From positions 496,001-560,000 of the forward strand of contig CBDDPZ010000009.1 of the NCBI GenBank assembly GCA_965232575.1: a DNA stretch of 64,000 nt, written 5' to 3'. The translations under genes and the position numbers were made by a program. The notes beneath the pieces are model-generated. The model saw only the letters and a list, made by a program, of their open reading frames with translations. It was not told the origin of the DNA and did no database searches. Shown one piece after another: positions 1 through 7,383 of this stretch (position 1 is its first letter; each line of letters starts with the position of its first letter). This DNA is from Bin5 sp965232575 (GTDB lineage: Bacteria > Chloroflexota > Anaerolineae > Caldilineales > Caldilineaceae).

Positions 1-354
1 GGATTCATTTCGTCCCATTGGTGGCCCCACAACCCGGGCCACGTCATACTCATCCCCTGGGACCATTACGAGAACATCTACGATCTGCCGGACGACTACG
101 GAGCCGAAATCTTCAAGGAAAGCCGCCGCATCGCGCTTGCAATGAAGACCGCCTACGCCTGCGAAGGGGTCTCAACGCGCCAGCACAACGAACCCGCCGG
201 CTACCAGGATGTGTGGCACTTTCACCAGCACGTCTTCCCCCGCTATACAGGCGACGAACTCTACACTCGATCTGCCGAAAGATTCCGAACAACACCTGCG
301 CAGCGCCGTCCCTATGCGGACAAGCTGAAAGCCGCGCTTGCCAACTTGCAATGA
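1..354 (+). CDS. HIT family protein (5' end outside window)
   Basis: The reading frame is open from base 1 and ends at the TGA at 352-354, so only about the last 117 residues are seen. The histidine-triad motif HFHQHVF, near bases 214-235, is the signature of HIT nucleotide hydrolases/transferases, which cleave the alpha-phosphate of AMP- or ADP-linked substrates. Upstream residues of the type PGHVILIPWDHYEN match the beta-strand region before the triad. The aminotransferase gene starts 15 bp downstream on the same strand. The exact substrate cannot be read from the sequence. Confidence 0.85.
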   Translation, partial: GFISSHWWPHNPGHVILIPWDHYENIYDLPDDYGAEIFKESRRIALAMKTAYACEGVSTRQHNEPAGYQDVWHFHQHVFPRYTGDELYTRSAERFRTTPAQRRPYADKLKAALANLQ

Positions 355-369
355 TAGGGTAGAACTTCA

Positions 370-1527
370 ATGTCTCTCTCACTGCCCCTCCCCCACCTCG
401 CTGAACAATACCTTCTCGACCCGGAAATCGTTTACCTCAACCACGGCAGCTTCGGCGCCGTCCCCCGCCCCGTCTTCGAAAGCTACCGGCGCTGGCAAAA
501 AGAGCTGGAAGCAAACCCCGTCAATTTTCTGGGCAGGCGCGCTCCCGATTTGCTGGCGCGGTCCAGAGAAAAACTCGGCGCATTCATAAGCGCCGCCCCC
601 GACGATCTGATATTCGTCCCCAACGTCACCTACGCCCTCAACATCGTCGCCCGCTCGCTTGAACTGCAGGAAGGCGACGTAGTCCTCACAACCGATCACG
701 AATACGGAGCAATCGACCGCGCCTGGCGCTTCAACTGCGAAAAAAACGGAGCCCGGCTTATCAATCAGCCTGTCACCGTACCGGTCGCTGATCCCGCCGC
801 CGTCGTCGAGCAGATTTGGACCGGGGTTAACGAGCGCACCAAAGTAATCTCCTTAAGCCACATCACCTCGCCCAGCGCGCTGATTCTGCCCGTAGCGGAG
901 ATATGCCGGCGGGCCAGAGAAGCGGGAATCATATCCGTCGTCGACGGCGCCCACGCTCCCGGTCAGTTGGAACTGGACATGGAAGAGATCGGTGCAGATT
1001 TCTACGGCGGTAACTGCCACAAATGGCTCAGCAGCGCCCGCGGCGCAGGCTTCCTATACGCCCGGCCAGAACGCCAGGAGCTGCTGGAACCCCTCGTCGT
1101 CAGCCACGGATGGGACAAAAACGAGCCCGGTGAATCAAAGTATCAAGACTACTTCACATGGGTGGGGACGATCGACCCGGCCGCCTACTTGAGCGTGCCC
1201 GCAGCCATCGACTTCCAGGAGCAGAACAACTGGCCGCAAGTGCGTCGGGCCTGCCACCAGCTCCTGCAAGAGAGCGAGCAGCGCATACTTGAACTGTCCG
1301 GCCTGCCCCCAATCAGTCCTCCGACCATGTGGGAGCAGATGCGTGTCGTCCCGCTTCCCGGCAAGGTCGAAGCCTATCAGGGGCTTTGGGAAGAAGATCG
1401 CATCATCGTGCCCGTCGGTCAGCATGGCGGCCAGCCCGGAGTGCGCATTTCCGTCCAGGCTTACAACAGCCCTGCCGACTTGGATACGCTGATCCAGGCT
1501 TTGAAAAAGAGGGCCGCAACTGCCTGA
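370..1527 (+). CDS. Class V aminotransferase (isopenicillin N epimerase/cysteine desulfurase-like fold)
   Basis: This 385-residue protein is a fold-type I PLP enzyme. The likely Schiff-base lysine is K218 in NCHKWLSSARG, and the cofactor-nitrogen aspartate is about D192 in VVDGAHAPGQ. The N-terminus (YLNHGSFGAVP) and the total length match the isopenicillin-N-epimerase-like group rather than IscS/SufS, and no desulfurase active-site cysteine loop is obvious. It follows the HIT gene by 15 bp and may share its transcript. The substrate is unknown. The ATG is preceded only by a weak AGGGTAG-type site. Confidence 0.85.
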   Translation: MSLSLPLPHLAEQYLLDPEIVYLNHGSFGAVPRPVFESYRRWQKELEANPVNFLGRRAPDLLARSREKLGAFISAAPDDLIFVPNVTYALNIVARSLELQEGDVVLTTDHEYGAIDRAWRFNCEKNGARLINQPVTVPVADPAAVVEQIWTGVNERTKVISLSHITSPSALILPVAEICRRAREAGIISVVDGAHAPGQLELDMEEIGADFYGGNCHKWLSSARGAGFLYARPERQELLEPLVVSHGWDKNEPGESKYQDYFTWVGTIDPAAYLSVPAAIDFQEQNNWPQVRRACHQLLQESEQRILELSGLPPISPPTMWEQMRVVPLPGKVEAYQGLWEEDRIIVPVGQHGGQPGVRISVQAYNSPADLDTLIQALKKRAATA

Positions 1528-1562
1528 GCCGCCATACCTGCCCTTGCATCCGATCACGCCCT

Positions 1563-2171
1563 TTACGCATGCCTCAACTGGCGCACGATCTCCAGGCTCC
1601 CGGGGCGCTTGCCGTACATCAACATCCCCAGCCAGAACACTTTTGCCCCAAGCCACACCGCCAGCGGAATCGTTACGACCAGCAAGGCTATGCTGCCCGC
1701 AATATCGGTCCAGGGCACCTCGGTAAGCGGCAGCCGCAGCATCATCGTGGTCGGCGCCGTTAGCGGAAACCAGGAAAGAACACGCACAATCATTGCATTG
1801 GGATTTGTCATGATCACGCCTGTCAGCATCATCGGCACCGCGGCGATGAAAATAAACATACCCGTAATTTGCTGGCTCTCCTGAAAACTGGACCCCAAAG
1901 TCCCTATCGCACTGATCAGGACCGCGTAAACGCCGAAGCCCAGAATGTAATACACCAGCGCCAGCCCGAACACCTCCACCCGCATAAGCAGCGGAAGCAT
2001 GATGCCCGCCAGTACGACCAGGCCGCCGCTCAGCCCGGCTGCAGACGCGATCCAGACGAGGATCTGCGTCAGTCCCAGGGCACCCAATCCAATGACCTTC
2101 CCTGCCAGAAGTTGCTGGGGTGATACCGAAGAAAGAACGATCTCGATCACCCTGCTCGACTTCTCCTCAGC
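1563..2171 (-). pseudogene. C-terminal half of an ABC-2 (NatB-like) permease, 5' part missing
   Basis: The frame encodes about 200 residues beginning AEEKSSRVIEIVLSSV. This is the conserved cytoplasmic motif in the middle of NatB/ABC-2 permeases, which normally run to about 400 residues with an N-terminal membrane segment and a large outer loop before it. Several membrane helices follow. An in-frame TAG at 2172-2174 closes the frame exactly at the motif. A GTG at 2150 could restart translation, but the product would lack the first transmembrane region. The partner ATPase lies about 850 bp upstream on the same strand, separated by phage-like genes. I read this as a gene truncated by insertion or replacement; a chimeric assembly is the alternative. 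Confidence 0.7.
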
Positions 2172-2283
2172 CTAGGCAAATCGGCGAGCGCGCGCCAAAA
2201 ATGAGGTCGCAGTTGGCGAGGATAACGCCCACCGCGATTATCGCCAGCAATACGATGCAAATCCAGCCCATCGTTTTCGTCAT
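2167..2283 (-). CDS. 38-residue single-span membrane peptide in phage-like gene set
   Basis: The ATG at 2283 overlaps the TGA of the preceding 84-residue gene as ATGA, suggesting translational coupling. The product is a short N-terminus (MTKTMGW) followed by one hydrophobic segment (ICIVLLAIIAVGVILA) and a short tail ending at the TGA at 2167-2169. Its size and position after two structural-like genes would fit a tiny phage membrane peptide, possibly holin-like. No family is recognised. The stop overlaps the first codons of the truncated permease frame, so the end may have been altered by the joining event. Confidence 0.45.
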   Translation of the reverse strand: MTKTMGWICIVLLAIIAVGVILANCDLIFGARSPICLG

Positions 2284-2534
2284 ATCTGTACCCACGCCCG
2301 GCTGCCCGCTGTCGCGGTCGTCAACCGAAAAACATCGCCAGGCGCGGCATGCAGCTGCCAGCGCCCGGTAGATGTATAGCTCTTCAGCTCAACCCAGGTC
2401 TCAGCCACGGCCGGCGAACGCCATTCCAGCTTGACGGCCGCGCTGTAGGTGTCCAGCCCCAAATACCACAGCACGTGCGGCGCAAATTCGGAGCCGGTCG
2501 TCTCTGTCGTCTTCAACGCTTCGATGTCTTCCAT
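2280..2534 (-). CDS. 84-residue phage-structural-like protein, function unknown
   Basis: The ATG at 2534 lies 16 bp after the stop of the upstream 169-codon frame and is preceded by a G-rich stretch (GAGGGGTGAGGG) that can serve as ribosome-binding site. The product is rich in Trp, Thr and Glu with alternating beta-type segments (WVELKSYTSTGRWQLHAAPG), giving it the look of a small virion or tail component. No catalytic motif is visible. The gene is tightly packed with its neighbours (ATGA overlap downstream), as in phage morphogenesis modules. The phage assignment rests on context and composition, not on a recognised family. Confidence 0.45.
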   Translation of the reverse strand: MEDIEALKTTETTGSEFAPHVLWYLGLDTYSAAVKLEWRSPAVAETWVELKSYTSTGRWQLHAAPGDVFRLTTATAGSRAWVQI

Positions 2535-2550
2535 GCCCTCACCCCTCAGC

Positions 2551-3060
2551 CTACGCCGTGCCCGCCACCGGATGGATGGTCAAGTGGTGGTCGCCGACGT
2601 TGCTGTCATCCTGGTCGCCAGAAGTGCGATAGTCGCCGACCAGATAAAAAGCATAGCGCAGCGTCGCGTTCTGCGTGTCGCGCGTAATCACGGCCCGCAC
2701 ATACCGCGCCCCAGGCCCCGGTGACAACTCATTGATATACATTTTTTCATCACCGTCGTCAGGCACTTTCTGCGCCGTGCCGGCCAAGTCTGTCCACGTC
2801 GAATTGTCCGAACTTTCCTGCCACTTGATCGACGTGACAGCGCCACTCACGATTGTGCCGAAAATCGCCACAGCCTGCACACAGCCAAGGTTCTGCAAGC
2901 CCTGAAGATCCAGCGCCGCGCCATTGATTGTGGTCTGCGCCGCCGCCGCGAACCGCTTCGCGCTGTCCGCAACCCGACCCTGCCGACCTGCTAGCGGATG
3001 TGCCGCACTCCGAAATAGGCGCCTACTTCGAACGGTCTTTCCCCTGTACCATCGCCACAA
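2551..3060 (-). CDS. Phage head/tail-like protein, probably 5'-truncated
   Basis: The convincing part of the frame starts around residue 32 (VADSAKRF) and contains TTINGAALDLQGLQ, IKWQESSDNSTWTDLAGTA and ARYVRAVITRDTQNATLRYA. These beta-rich repeats (sample-versus-noise style 'WQESSDNSTW ... YVRAVITR') resemble virion-associated structural proteins seen in many phages. The apparent ATG at 3060 lies inside the 3' end of the ABC ATPase gene in another frame, and no start codon precedes the credible region. The gene was therefore probably cut at its 5' end when it was joined behind the ATPase stop (3023-3025). Confidence 0.5.
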   Translation of the reverse strand: MWRWYRGKTVRSRRLFRSAAHPLAGRQGRVADSAKRFAAAAQTTINGAALDLQGLQNLGCVQAVAIFGTIVSGAVTSIKWQESSDNSTWTDLAGTAQKVPDDGDEKMYINELSPGPGARYVRAVITRDTQNATLRYAFYLVGDYRTSGDQDDSNVGDHHLTIHPVAGTA

Positions 3061-3925
3061 AAATATCGTTCAGCGGAACCGCAGCACGTTCGAAACTCTC
3101 CACCTCAACGTTTCGCTCCACAAGCTCGGCCAGCAACTCTTGCGCCCCGATCCCATCCAGTGTAAGCAGGGTGACGTCGCCTTGACGCTCGCACCCTACC
3201 ACGCCGGGGAGGTCCGCCGGCATCTCCGCCGCACGCACCCGTACCGAGTTCGGTGCAAAGTCCCGCTTGATATCCGTCAGCGAACCGTACAGCAGCGCCT
3301 TTCCCTCATCTATCAGCAATATCCGGTCACACAGCTCTTCCACCAGGTTCATCTGGTGCGCGCTAAGCACAATCGTCTTCCCCTCACTGACCAGCGACCG
3401 CATCAGCCCTTTGATCAGCTCGACATTGACCGGGTCCAGCCCTTGAAAGGGCTCGTCTAGAATCAGCAATTCCGGGTCATGAATCAGGCACGCAACAAAC
3501 TGCACTTTCTGCTGCATCCCCCTGCTCAACTCCTTGACCCGCTTGCCGCCCCATTCCTCCAGTTCAACTCTTTCCAACAACGCCAGCGCCCTGTCCCTCG
3601 CCATCGCGCCGTCAACCCCCTTGAGTCGACCCAGATAGACCAGCACCTCCATCACCCTCTGGTCGCGGTACAGGTCCCGCTCCTCCGGCAGATAACCGAC
3701 CCATTCCCGCCTATGCCCCGGCTCCCCGCCCAGCAGTTCAACCTCGCCCGAGTCTGCCTTGAAGATATCCATCAGGATACGAATCGTGCTTGTCTTCCCG
3801 GCTCCGTTGGGCCCAAGCAAGCCAAAAATCTCGCCCTTCCGAACCTCAAACGTCAGGTCATCGACAGCCACGTGGCTGCCATACCTCTTACACAGACTTT
3901 GAGCCGACAGCGCCGCATCAATCAT
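3023..3925 (-). CDS. ABC transporter ATP-binding protein (NatA/ABC-2 type)
   Basis: This protein of about 300 residues has a complete nucleotide-binding domain: Walker A GPNGAGKTS, signature LSRGMQQKVQ, Walker B LLILDEPFQGLDP and a switch histidine in VLSAHQM. A C-terminal extension of the DrrA/NatA kind follows. I take the ATG at 3925 (MIDAALSAQSL) over an upstream GTG at 3937, because it gives the usual short lead-in to the first strand. Such ATPases pair with an ABC-2 permease encoded directly downstream. Here that permease is split away and lacks its 5' half, so the exporter is probably non-functional unless another permease serves it. Confidence 0.9.
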   Translation of the reverse strand: MIDAALSAQSLCKRYGSHVAVDDLTFEVRKGEIFGLLGPNGAGKTSTIRILMDIFKADSGEVELLGGEPGHRREWVGYLPEERDLYRDQRVMEVLVYLGRLKGVDGAMARDRALALLERVELEEWGGKRVKELSRGMQQKVQFVACLIHDPELLILDEPFQGLDPVNVELIKGLMRSLVSEGKTIVLSAHQMNLVEELCDRILLIDEGKALLYGSLTDIKRDFAPNSVRVRAAEMPADLPGVVGCERQGDVTLLTLDGIGAQELLAELVERNVEVESFERAAVPLNDIFVAMVQGKDRSK

Positions 3926-3937
3926 AATAATTCTCAC

Positions 3938-4361
3938 GCTTACATTTCACAGGTCGAGCCAGACTCATCCCCTGCGAAACCAGCACTCTTCTCAGCCCAG
4001 AGCCAACGGCCTACTGCAGTCAGGCCTCAAGTCGTGCAAACGGCCGCGAGCGAGCCAGATCTGAATCATGACAAAATGAAGCGAGATGTTCCTTTCAAAC
4101 CGCAGGAGCCATTTGCGAAGCCGCGCGGCCTTCCACAACAGGATACGCACACGCAAGCAATTAGTTGCCGCGTCCCCGTCCCAGCCTCCTAAGGAAAAGG
4201 CATCAGACTTAGGACAGCACCTCTTGGGTCCTTCTAAAACCGGTTGATGCCCCTGGTGGGTAAGCTTTGTGGGCCATTCGGTCGTGTGAATCTGAAGGCG
4301 ACTGCCCAGCTTGCCGCTCGGCCCAACCTTGACACCATAATTGTACAACATAAGTTCGGAG
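3938..4361. other. Intergenic region between ABC ATPase and IS remnant
   Basis: No credible gene is seen. A frame running through 3992-4441 on the minus strand lacks any recognisable protein character and overlaps the transposase end. The right part (4335-4361, beginning ACATAAGTTCGGAGTTAGC) directly follows the transposase stop and is where an IS982-type terminal repeat would lie. No matching inverted copy is found on the other side. Confidence 0.4.
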
Positions 4362-5045
4362 TTAGCTAGTGGTTGGGACCAGGGCCAACTCATTTTCGGA
4401 GAGATGTAGGGACGGTTTCTTTGGTTGCCAAGTGTAGGCAATCAGGCCGGCAATGAGATTGACAAGAAAGTTGGTGCTGCTGCGGTGACGGGTGTGTTCA
4501 ATCTGGGAGACATTCTTGAGCTGGTCAACGATGGTTTCAATGATGACACGTTTGCGTGTCAGCAGCTTGTCCTGGAGAAGGACGAGTCGATTCTGCATGG
4601 TTTTGCGAAGCGGGGTGATCAGTTGCAGTCCTTGTGCGTAGCGTTGCTCAAAGAGAGCCTGGAAGAGATAGCCGCGGTCGCCAACCAGCTTCCCCCACAA
4701 CGATTTGGACATCTGTGGGACCGGTTTGCGGTCATCGGTGTTGGCGGGCGTGAGTTGAACCGCCAGCAACTCTCCCTGGTCATTGACAAGCAGATGGAGC
4801 TTGAAACCATAGAACCATCCCAAGCTGCTCTTGCCATGCGTGGCCATCCCGGCAAAGACCCGGTGACGACCGATGCGCCGGTTGTGGCAGACAGACAACG
4901 GGGTTGAATCAATGAATGCAACACCTGTCCCCTGGCCAAAGCGCACTCGCAGATAGAGACACATGGCTGGCAGAGCCGATGGAATCAACTCCACAAAGCG
5001 CGTATAACAGTTTGAGTACACACCTGCTGCATATATACTCATCAC
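4362..5045 (-). pseudogene. IS982-family transposase, N-terminally truncated
   Basis: The 227 codons match the DDE catalytic core of IS982 transposases: FIDSTPLSVCHNRR with the first Asp, GWFYGFKLHLLVNDQGE, LTPANTDDRKPVP and VGDRGYLF with the second Asp. RKRVIIETIVDQLKN carries the Glu, and the typical tail includes ISQIEHTRHRS and QPKKPSL. Full-length members have about 290 residues; the N-terminal DNA-binding part before TRFVELIPSALPA is missing and replaced by unrelated codons (MMSIYAAGVYSNC). With no matching inverted repeat on the right side, this is a dead remnant. Confidence 0.85.
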
Positions 5046-5216
5046 TGAGCGCCTTTCCTTGCTGGTGAATCGTTGTCGTCCAACTTCTATTCTACCAGCT
5101 TGTTCAGACGCTCATTTACTCCTAATTCAGGTGTATAATAAATGGCAATAAACAATTTGGGGTTGCCCAGAGGAGTGGGCTGCGGCTCCCAGTGTAACTC
5201 CCCAGAGGTAGACCGA

Positions 5217-5243
5217 AACTCGCCCCTATTTTGGGACGCACCC
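5217..5243 (+). repeat. Dispersed 27-bp repeat, copy 1
   Basis: AACTCGCCCCTATTTTGGGA continues to CGCACCC. It matches the copy at 13694-13720 at most positions. Related halves occur at 36422-36447 (plus) and 36334-36359 (minus). All copies are intergenic. Confidence 0.6.
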
Positions 5244-5259
5244 CCTCTTTGTTTACCCC

Positions 5260-5289
5260 TTGACACACAGGACCAGCCTGTGCTAACCT
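5260..5289 (+). promoter_or_regulatory. Probable promoter of the SAM-riboswitch/mtnA transcript
   Basis: A consensus -35 box TTGACA (5260-5265) is followed after 18 bp by TAACCT (5284-5289), preceded by TG as in extended -10 promoters. The riboswitch begins 30 bp downstream. The spacer carries a 6-bp inverted repeat (CACAGG/CCTGTG), which might be a protein-binding site. Assigned by eye. Confidence 0.45.
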
Positions 5290-5320
5290 TCCTCACGTAG
5301 CACATTAGAAATCGACTTCT

Positions 5321-5536
5321 CTTATCCAGAGTGGGGGGAGGGACCGGCCCGATGATCCCCCGGCAACCTGCCGGAGTCCCGGTTCTCGGTTGCTGAACGG
5401 TAGATGGCGCCTCAGGCTGAATGGCCCGCTAAGCGCTTTGCAGGCTCTTTACCCCGGTTGCCGTCACCGCTCAGTTCCGTTGGGTTTGTTCTGAAGGTGC
5501 CAATTCCGACGAGTCAGACATGGCTCGATAGATGAG
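5321..5536 (+). ncRNA. SAM-I (S-box) riboswitch
   Basis: The conserved S-box core is present in order: P1 strand CTTATC (5321), GAGTGGGGGGAGGGACCGGC with the kink-turn and GGCCC segment, GATGATCCCCCGGCAACC, then AAGGTGCCAATTCC and the closing GATAGATGAG near 5527-5536. The spacing between GCAACC and GGTGC is about 120 nt, much longer than the typical 20-40, so the P3 arm carries a large extra insertion (about 5370-5490). A terminator hairpin follows before mtnA, so SAM binding is expected to switch transcription off. Its placement before a methionine-salvage gene is consistent with the family. Confidence 0.9.
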
Positions 5537-5555
5537 AATGTCCTGCGTACAAGAG

Positions 5556-5588
5556 CCCCTCTGGATCGACCTGGAGGGGTTTCATTTT
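5556..5588 (+). terminator. Rho-independent terminator of the SAM riboswitch
   Basis: CCCCTC (5556-5561) pairs with GAGGGG (5574-5579), extended by weaker pairs around a small loop, and is followed by TTTCATTTT. It sits between the aptamer and the mtnA ribosome-binding site, as expected for the expression platform of a transcriptional-off switch. Confidence 0.75.
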
Positions 5589-5607
5589 GGCGAAGGGAGC
5601 GCTATAT

Positions 5608-6690
5608 ATGCGCACCGTCTACTGGCAAGACGGGAAAGTGAAGATGATCGACCAGCGGCTGCTGCCCGGTGAAGATGTGATCGCCGAATTTGGAACGGTA
5701 GCTGAGGTCGCGCGCAGTATCAGTGAAATGTACGTGAGAGGCGCGCCCGCCATTGGCGCAACCGCCGCCTACGGTATGGCCCTGGCCGCCCACCTCAGCC
5801 AGGCCGCCGGTCCCCAAGACCTGCTCAGCGACCTGAGGCAGGCAAAGGAAACGCTCGACGCGGCCAGGCCCACCGCTGTAAACCTGAGCTGGGCCACGCG
5901 CCGACTCCTCACTCTGGCCGAGCAGACCGCCGCCGCAGCCCATGCCGATGCTGCCGGACTGCGGCAATCGCTGCTGGCCGAGGCCGAAGCGCTTGCCGAC
6001 GAGGATGTCAAAATCAACCGGCGTATGGGCTTCAATGGCGCCGCAGTTGTACCCGACGGCGCCAACCTTCTCCACCACTGCAACACAGGTTCGCTCGCAA
6101 CTGTAGACTTCGGCACCGCGCTTGGGGTCATCTACGCCTGCCAGGAACAGGGAAAACAGATCCATGTTTGGGTAGACGAGACCCGACCCCGCCTGCAGGG
6201 CGCACGCCTGACCGCCTGGGAACTCATGCGGGCAGAGGTGCCGATGCATCTCATAGCAGACAATGCCGCAGGACACCTGATGCGCACCGGCCAGGTCGAC
6301 GTGGTCGTCTTCGGAGCCGATCGCGTCGCCGCCAACGGCGATGTCGCCAACAAGATCGGCACCTACAAGATCGCCGTCGTCGCCAGAGAAAACGGCATCC
6401 CCGTCTACTGCGTCGCCCCAACCAGCACCGTCGACCTCGACCTCCCCGACGGAGACCATATACCGATTGAAGAACGGGGCGCCGAAGAGGTGGTGGAACT
6501 CGGCGCGCGCGCAATCGCGCCTGCCGACGTGCCCGTCTATAACCCGGCCTTCGATATTACGCCCCATCGCTACCTGACCGGGATCGTTACCGAAGAAGGC
6601 ATCTGCTATCCGCCGTTCACCCAGAGCCTGCGAACGGCCGTTGAAAAAGGGCGGGCCGCCATTGAGGCGGAGCGGTCCGAAAGAAGGTAA
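5608..6690 (+). CDS. mtnA: S-methyl-5-thioribose-1-phosphate isomerase
   Basis: This 360-residue protein isomerises methylthioribose-1-phosphate to methylthioribulose-1-phosphate in methionine salvage. Diagnostic segments are VRGAPAIGATAAYGMALAA, the catalytic cysteine in LLHHCNTGSLAT, and the catalytic aspartate in FGADRVAANGDVANKIGTYK. The ATG at 5608 has AAGGGAG 8 bp upstream and gives the family start MRTVYW. An upstream TTG at 5587 falls in the terminator tail and is rejected. It lies under the SAM-I riboswitch. The LOG gene starts 6 bp after its stop. No other mtn genes are in the window. Confidence 0.97.
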   Translation: MRTVYWQDGKVKMIDQRLLPGEDVIAEFGTVAEVARSISEMYVRGAPAIGATAAYGMALAAHLSQAAGPQDLLSDLRQAKETLDAARPTAVNLSWATRRLLTLAEQTAAAAHADAAGLRQSLLAEAEALADEDVKINRRMGFNGAAVVPDGANLLHHCNTGSLATVDFGTALGVIYACQEQGKQIHVWVDETRPRLQGARLTAWELMRAEVPMHLIADNAAGHLMRTGQVDVVVFGADRVAANGDVANKIGTYKIAVVARENGIPVYCVAPTSTVDLDLPDGDHIPIEERGAEEVVELGARAIAPADVPVYNPAFDITPHRYLTGIVTEEGICYPPFTQSLRTAVEKGRAAIEAERSERR

Positions 6691-6696
6691 CCAACT

Positions 6697-7299
6697 ATGA
6701 ACGAACCGCGCCGCCTTGAACGCATCTGCGTCTTTTGCGGGTCCAGCGACGGGGTCGAAGAATACTATTCCCGGCAGGCAGCCGCCCTCGGAACTGAAAT
6801 CGCCCGCAGAGGCTATAGCCTTGTCTATGGCGGCGGCAACTTGGGCTTGATGGGTACTGTCAGCCGGGCTGCCCACAGCGGCGGCGCAACCGTATACGGA
6901 ATCATCCCGGGGCCTCTTGCGGCTAAGGAGATTGCCGGCGAAACAATTGGAAATATAGAGGTCGTTGAGACCATGCACCAGCGCAAGGCCCGCATGGCTG
7001 AACTCGCAGACGCATTTATCACCTTGCCGGGTGGGATCGGTACGCTGGAGGAGCTGTTCGAAACCATCTCCTGGATCCAGCTGGGCATTCACAGCAAGCC
7101 GATGGGCCTGCTCAACGTGCACGGCTTCTTCGATCCCCTGCTGCAGATGCTTGCCCACCAGATCGAGCAGGGGTTTATAGCAGAGAGGTATAGCCGGCTG
7201 CTCGTCGTCAAAGAGGAACCTACCGCGCTCATCGATGACCTGCTCCTCCATGAAACGCCCAGGAGCTCGGTCCAATGGATCACCTCGGCACAGGCCTAG
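6697..7299 (+). CDS. LOG family nucleoside 5'-monophosphate phosphoribohydrolase
   Basis: This 200-residue Rossmann-like protein has the LOG signatures GGGNLGLMG and PGGIGTLEELFE, plus the N-terminal VFCGSSDG motif. Members cleave the N-glycosidic bond of AMP or cytokinin riboside monophosphates, releasing the base and ribose-5-phosphate. Six bp separate it from mtnA, so it is probably co-transcribed under the SAM riboswitch. In this neighbourhood it may act on AMP from adenosine recycling, which is an inference from context only. Confidence 0.9.
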   Translation: MNEPRRLERICVFCGSSDGVEEYYSRQAAALGTEIARRGYSLVYGGGNLGLMGTVSRAAHSGGATVYGIIPGPLAAKEIAGETIGNIEVVETMHQRKARMAELADAFITLPGGIGTLEELFETISWIQLGIHSKPMGLLNVHGFFDPLLQMLAHQIEQGFIAERYSRLLVVKEEPTALIDDLLLHETPRSSVQWITSAQA

Positions 7300-7383
7300 C
7301 CGTCCTTCCATTCACCGGTAACCCACTTACATTTCAAAGTTCCGAGGCTCGTCCACCCAATTTCTCGCGAGACGACAAAGCGA

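Larger units (their letters stand above)
5046..5320. other. Gap between IS remnant and riboswitch, with promoter-like and repeat sequences
   Basis: No gene is credible here. The stretch holds one copy of the dispersed CNCCCC-ATTTTGGG-GCACCC repeat (5217-5243). It also holds a TTGACA box at 5260-5265 within an 11-mer (CCCCTTGACAC) found twice more in the window. A 6-bp hairpin, CACAGG-ACCAG-CCTGTG (5266-5282), follows. TTGACA with TG-c-TAACCT at 5281-5289 (18-bp spacing) is the best candidate promoter for the riboswitch transcript. Confidence 0.45.

Noticed and set aside
3992..4441. 149-codon minus-strand frame next to the IS remnant
   Set aside because: It overlaps the transposase 3' end in another frame, has no ribosome-binding site and has an unusual residue composition.
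5602..7311. 569-codon minus-strand frame opposite mtnA and the LOG gene
   Set aside because: It is the complement of two well-supported genes; GC-rich codon use keeps the antisense frame open and the product has no domain character.
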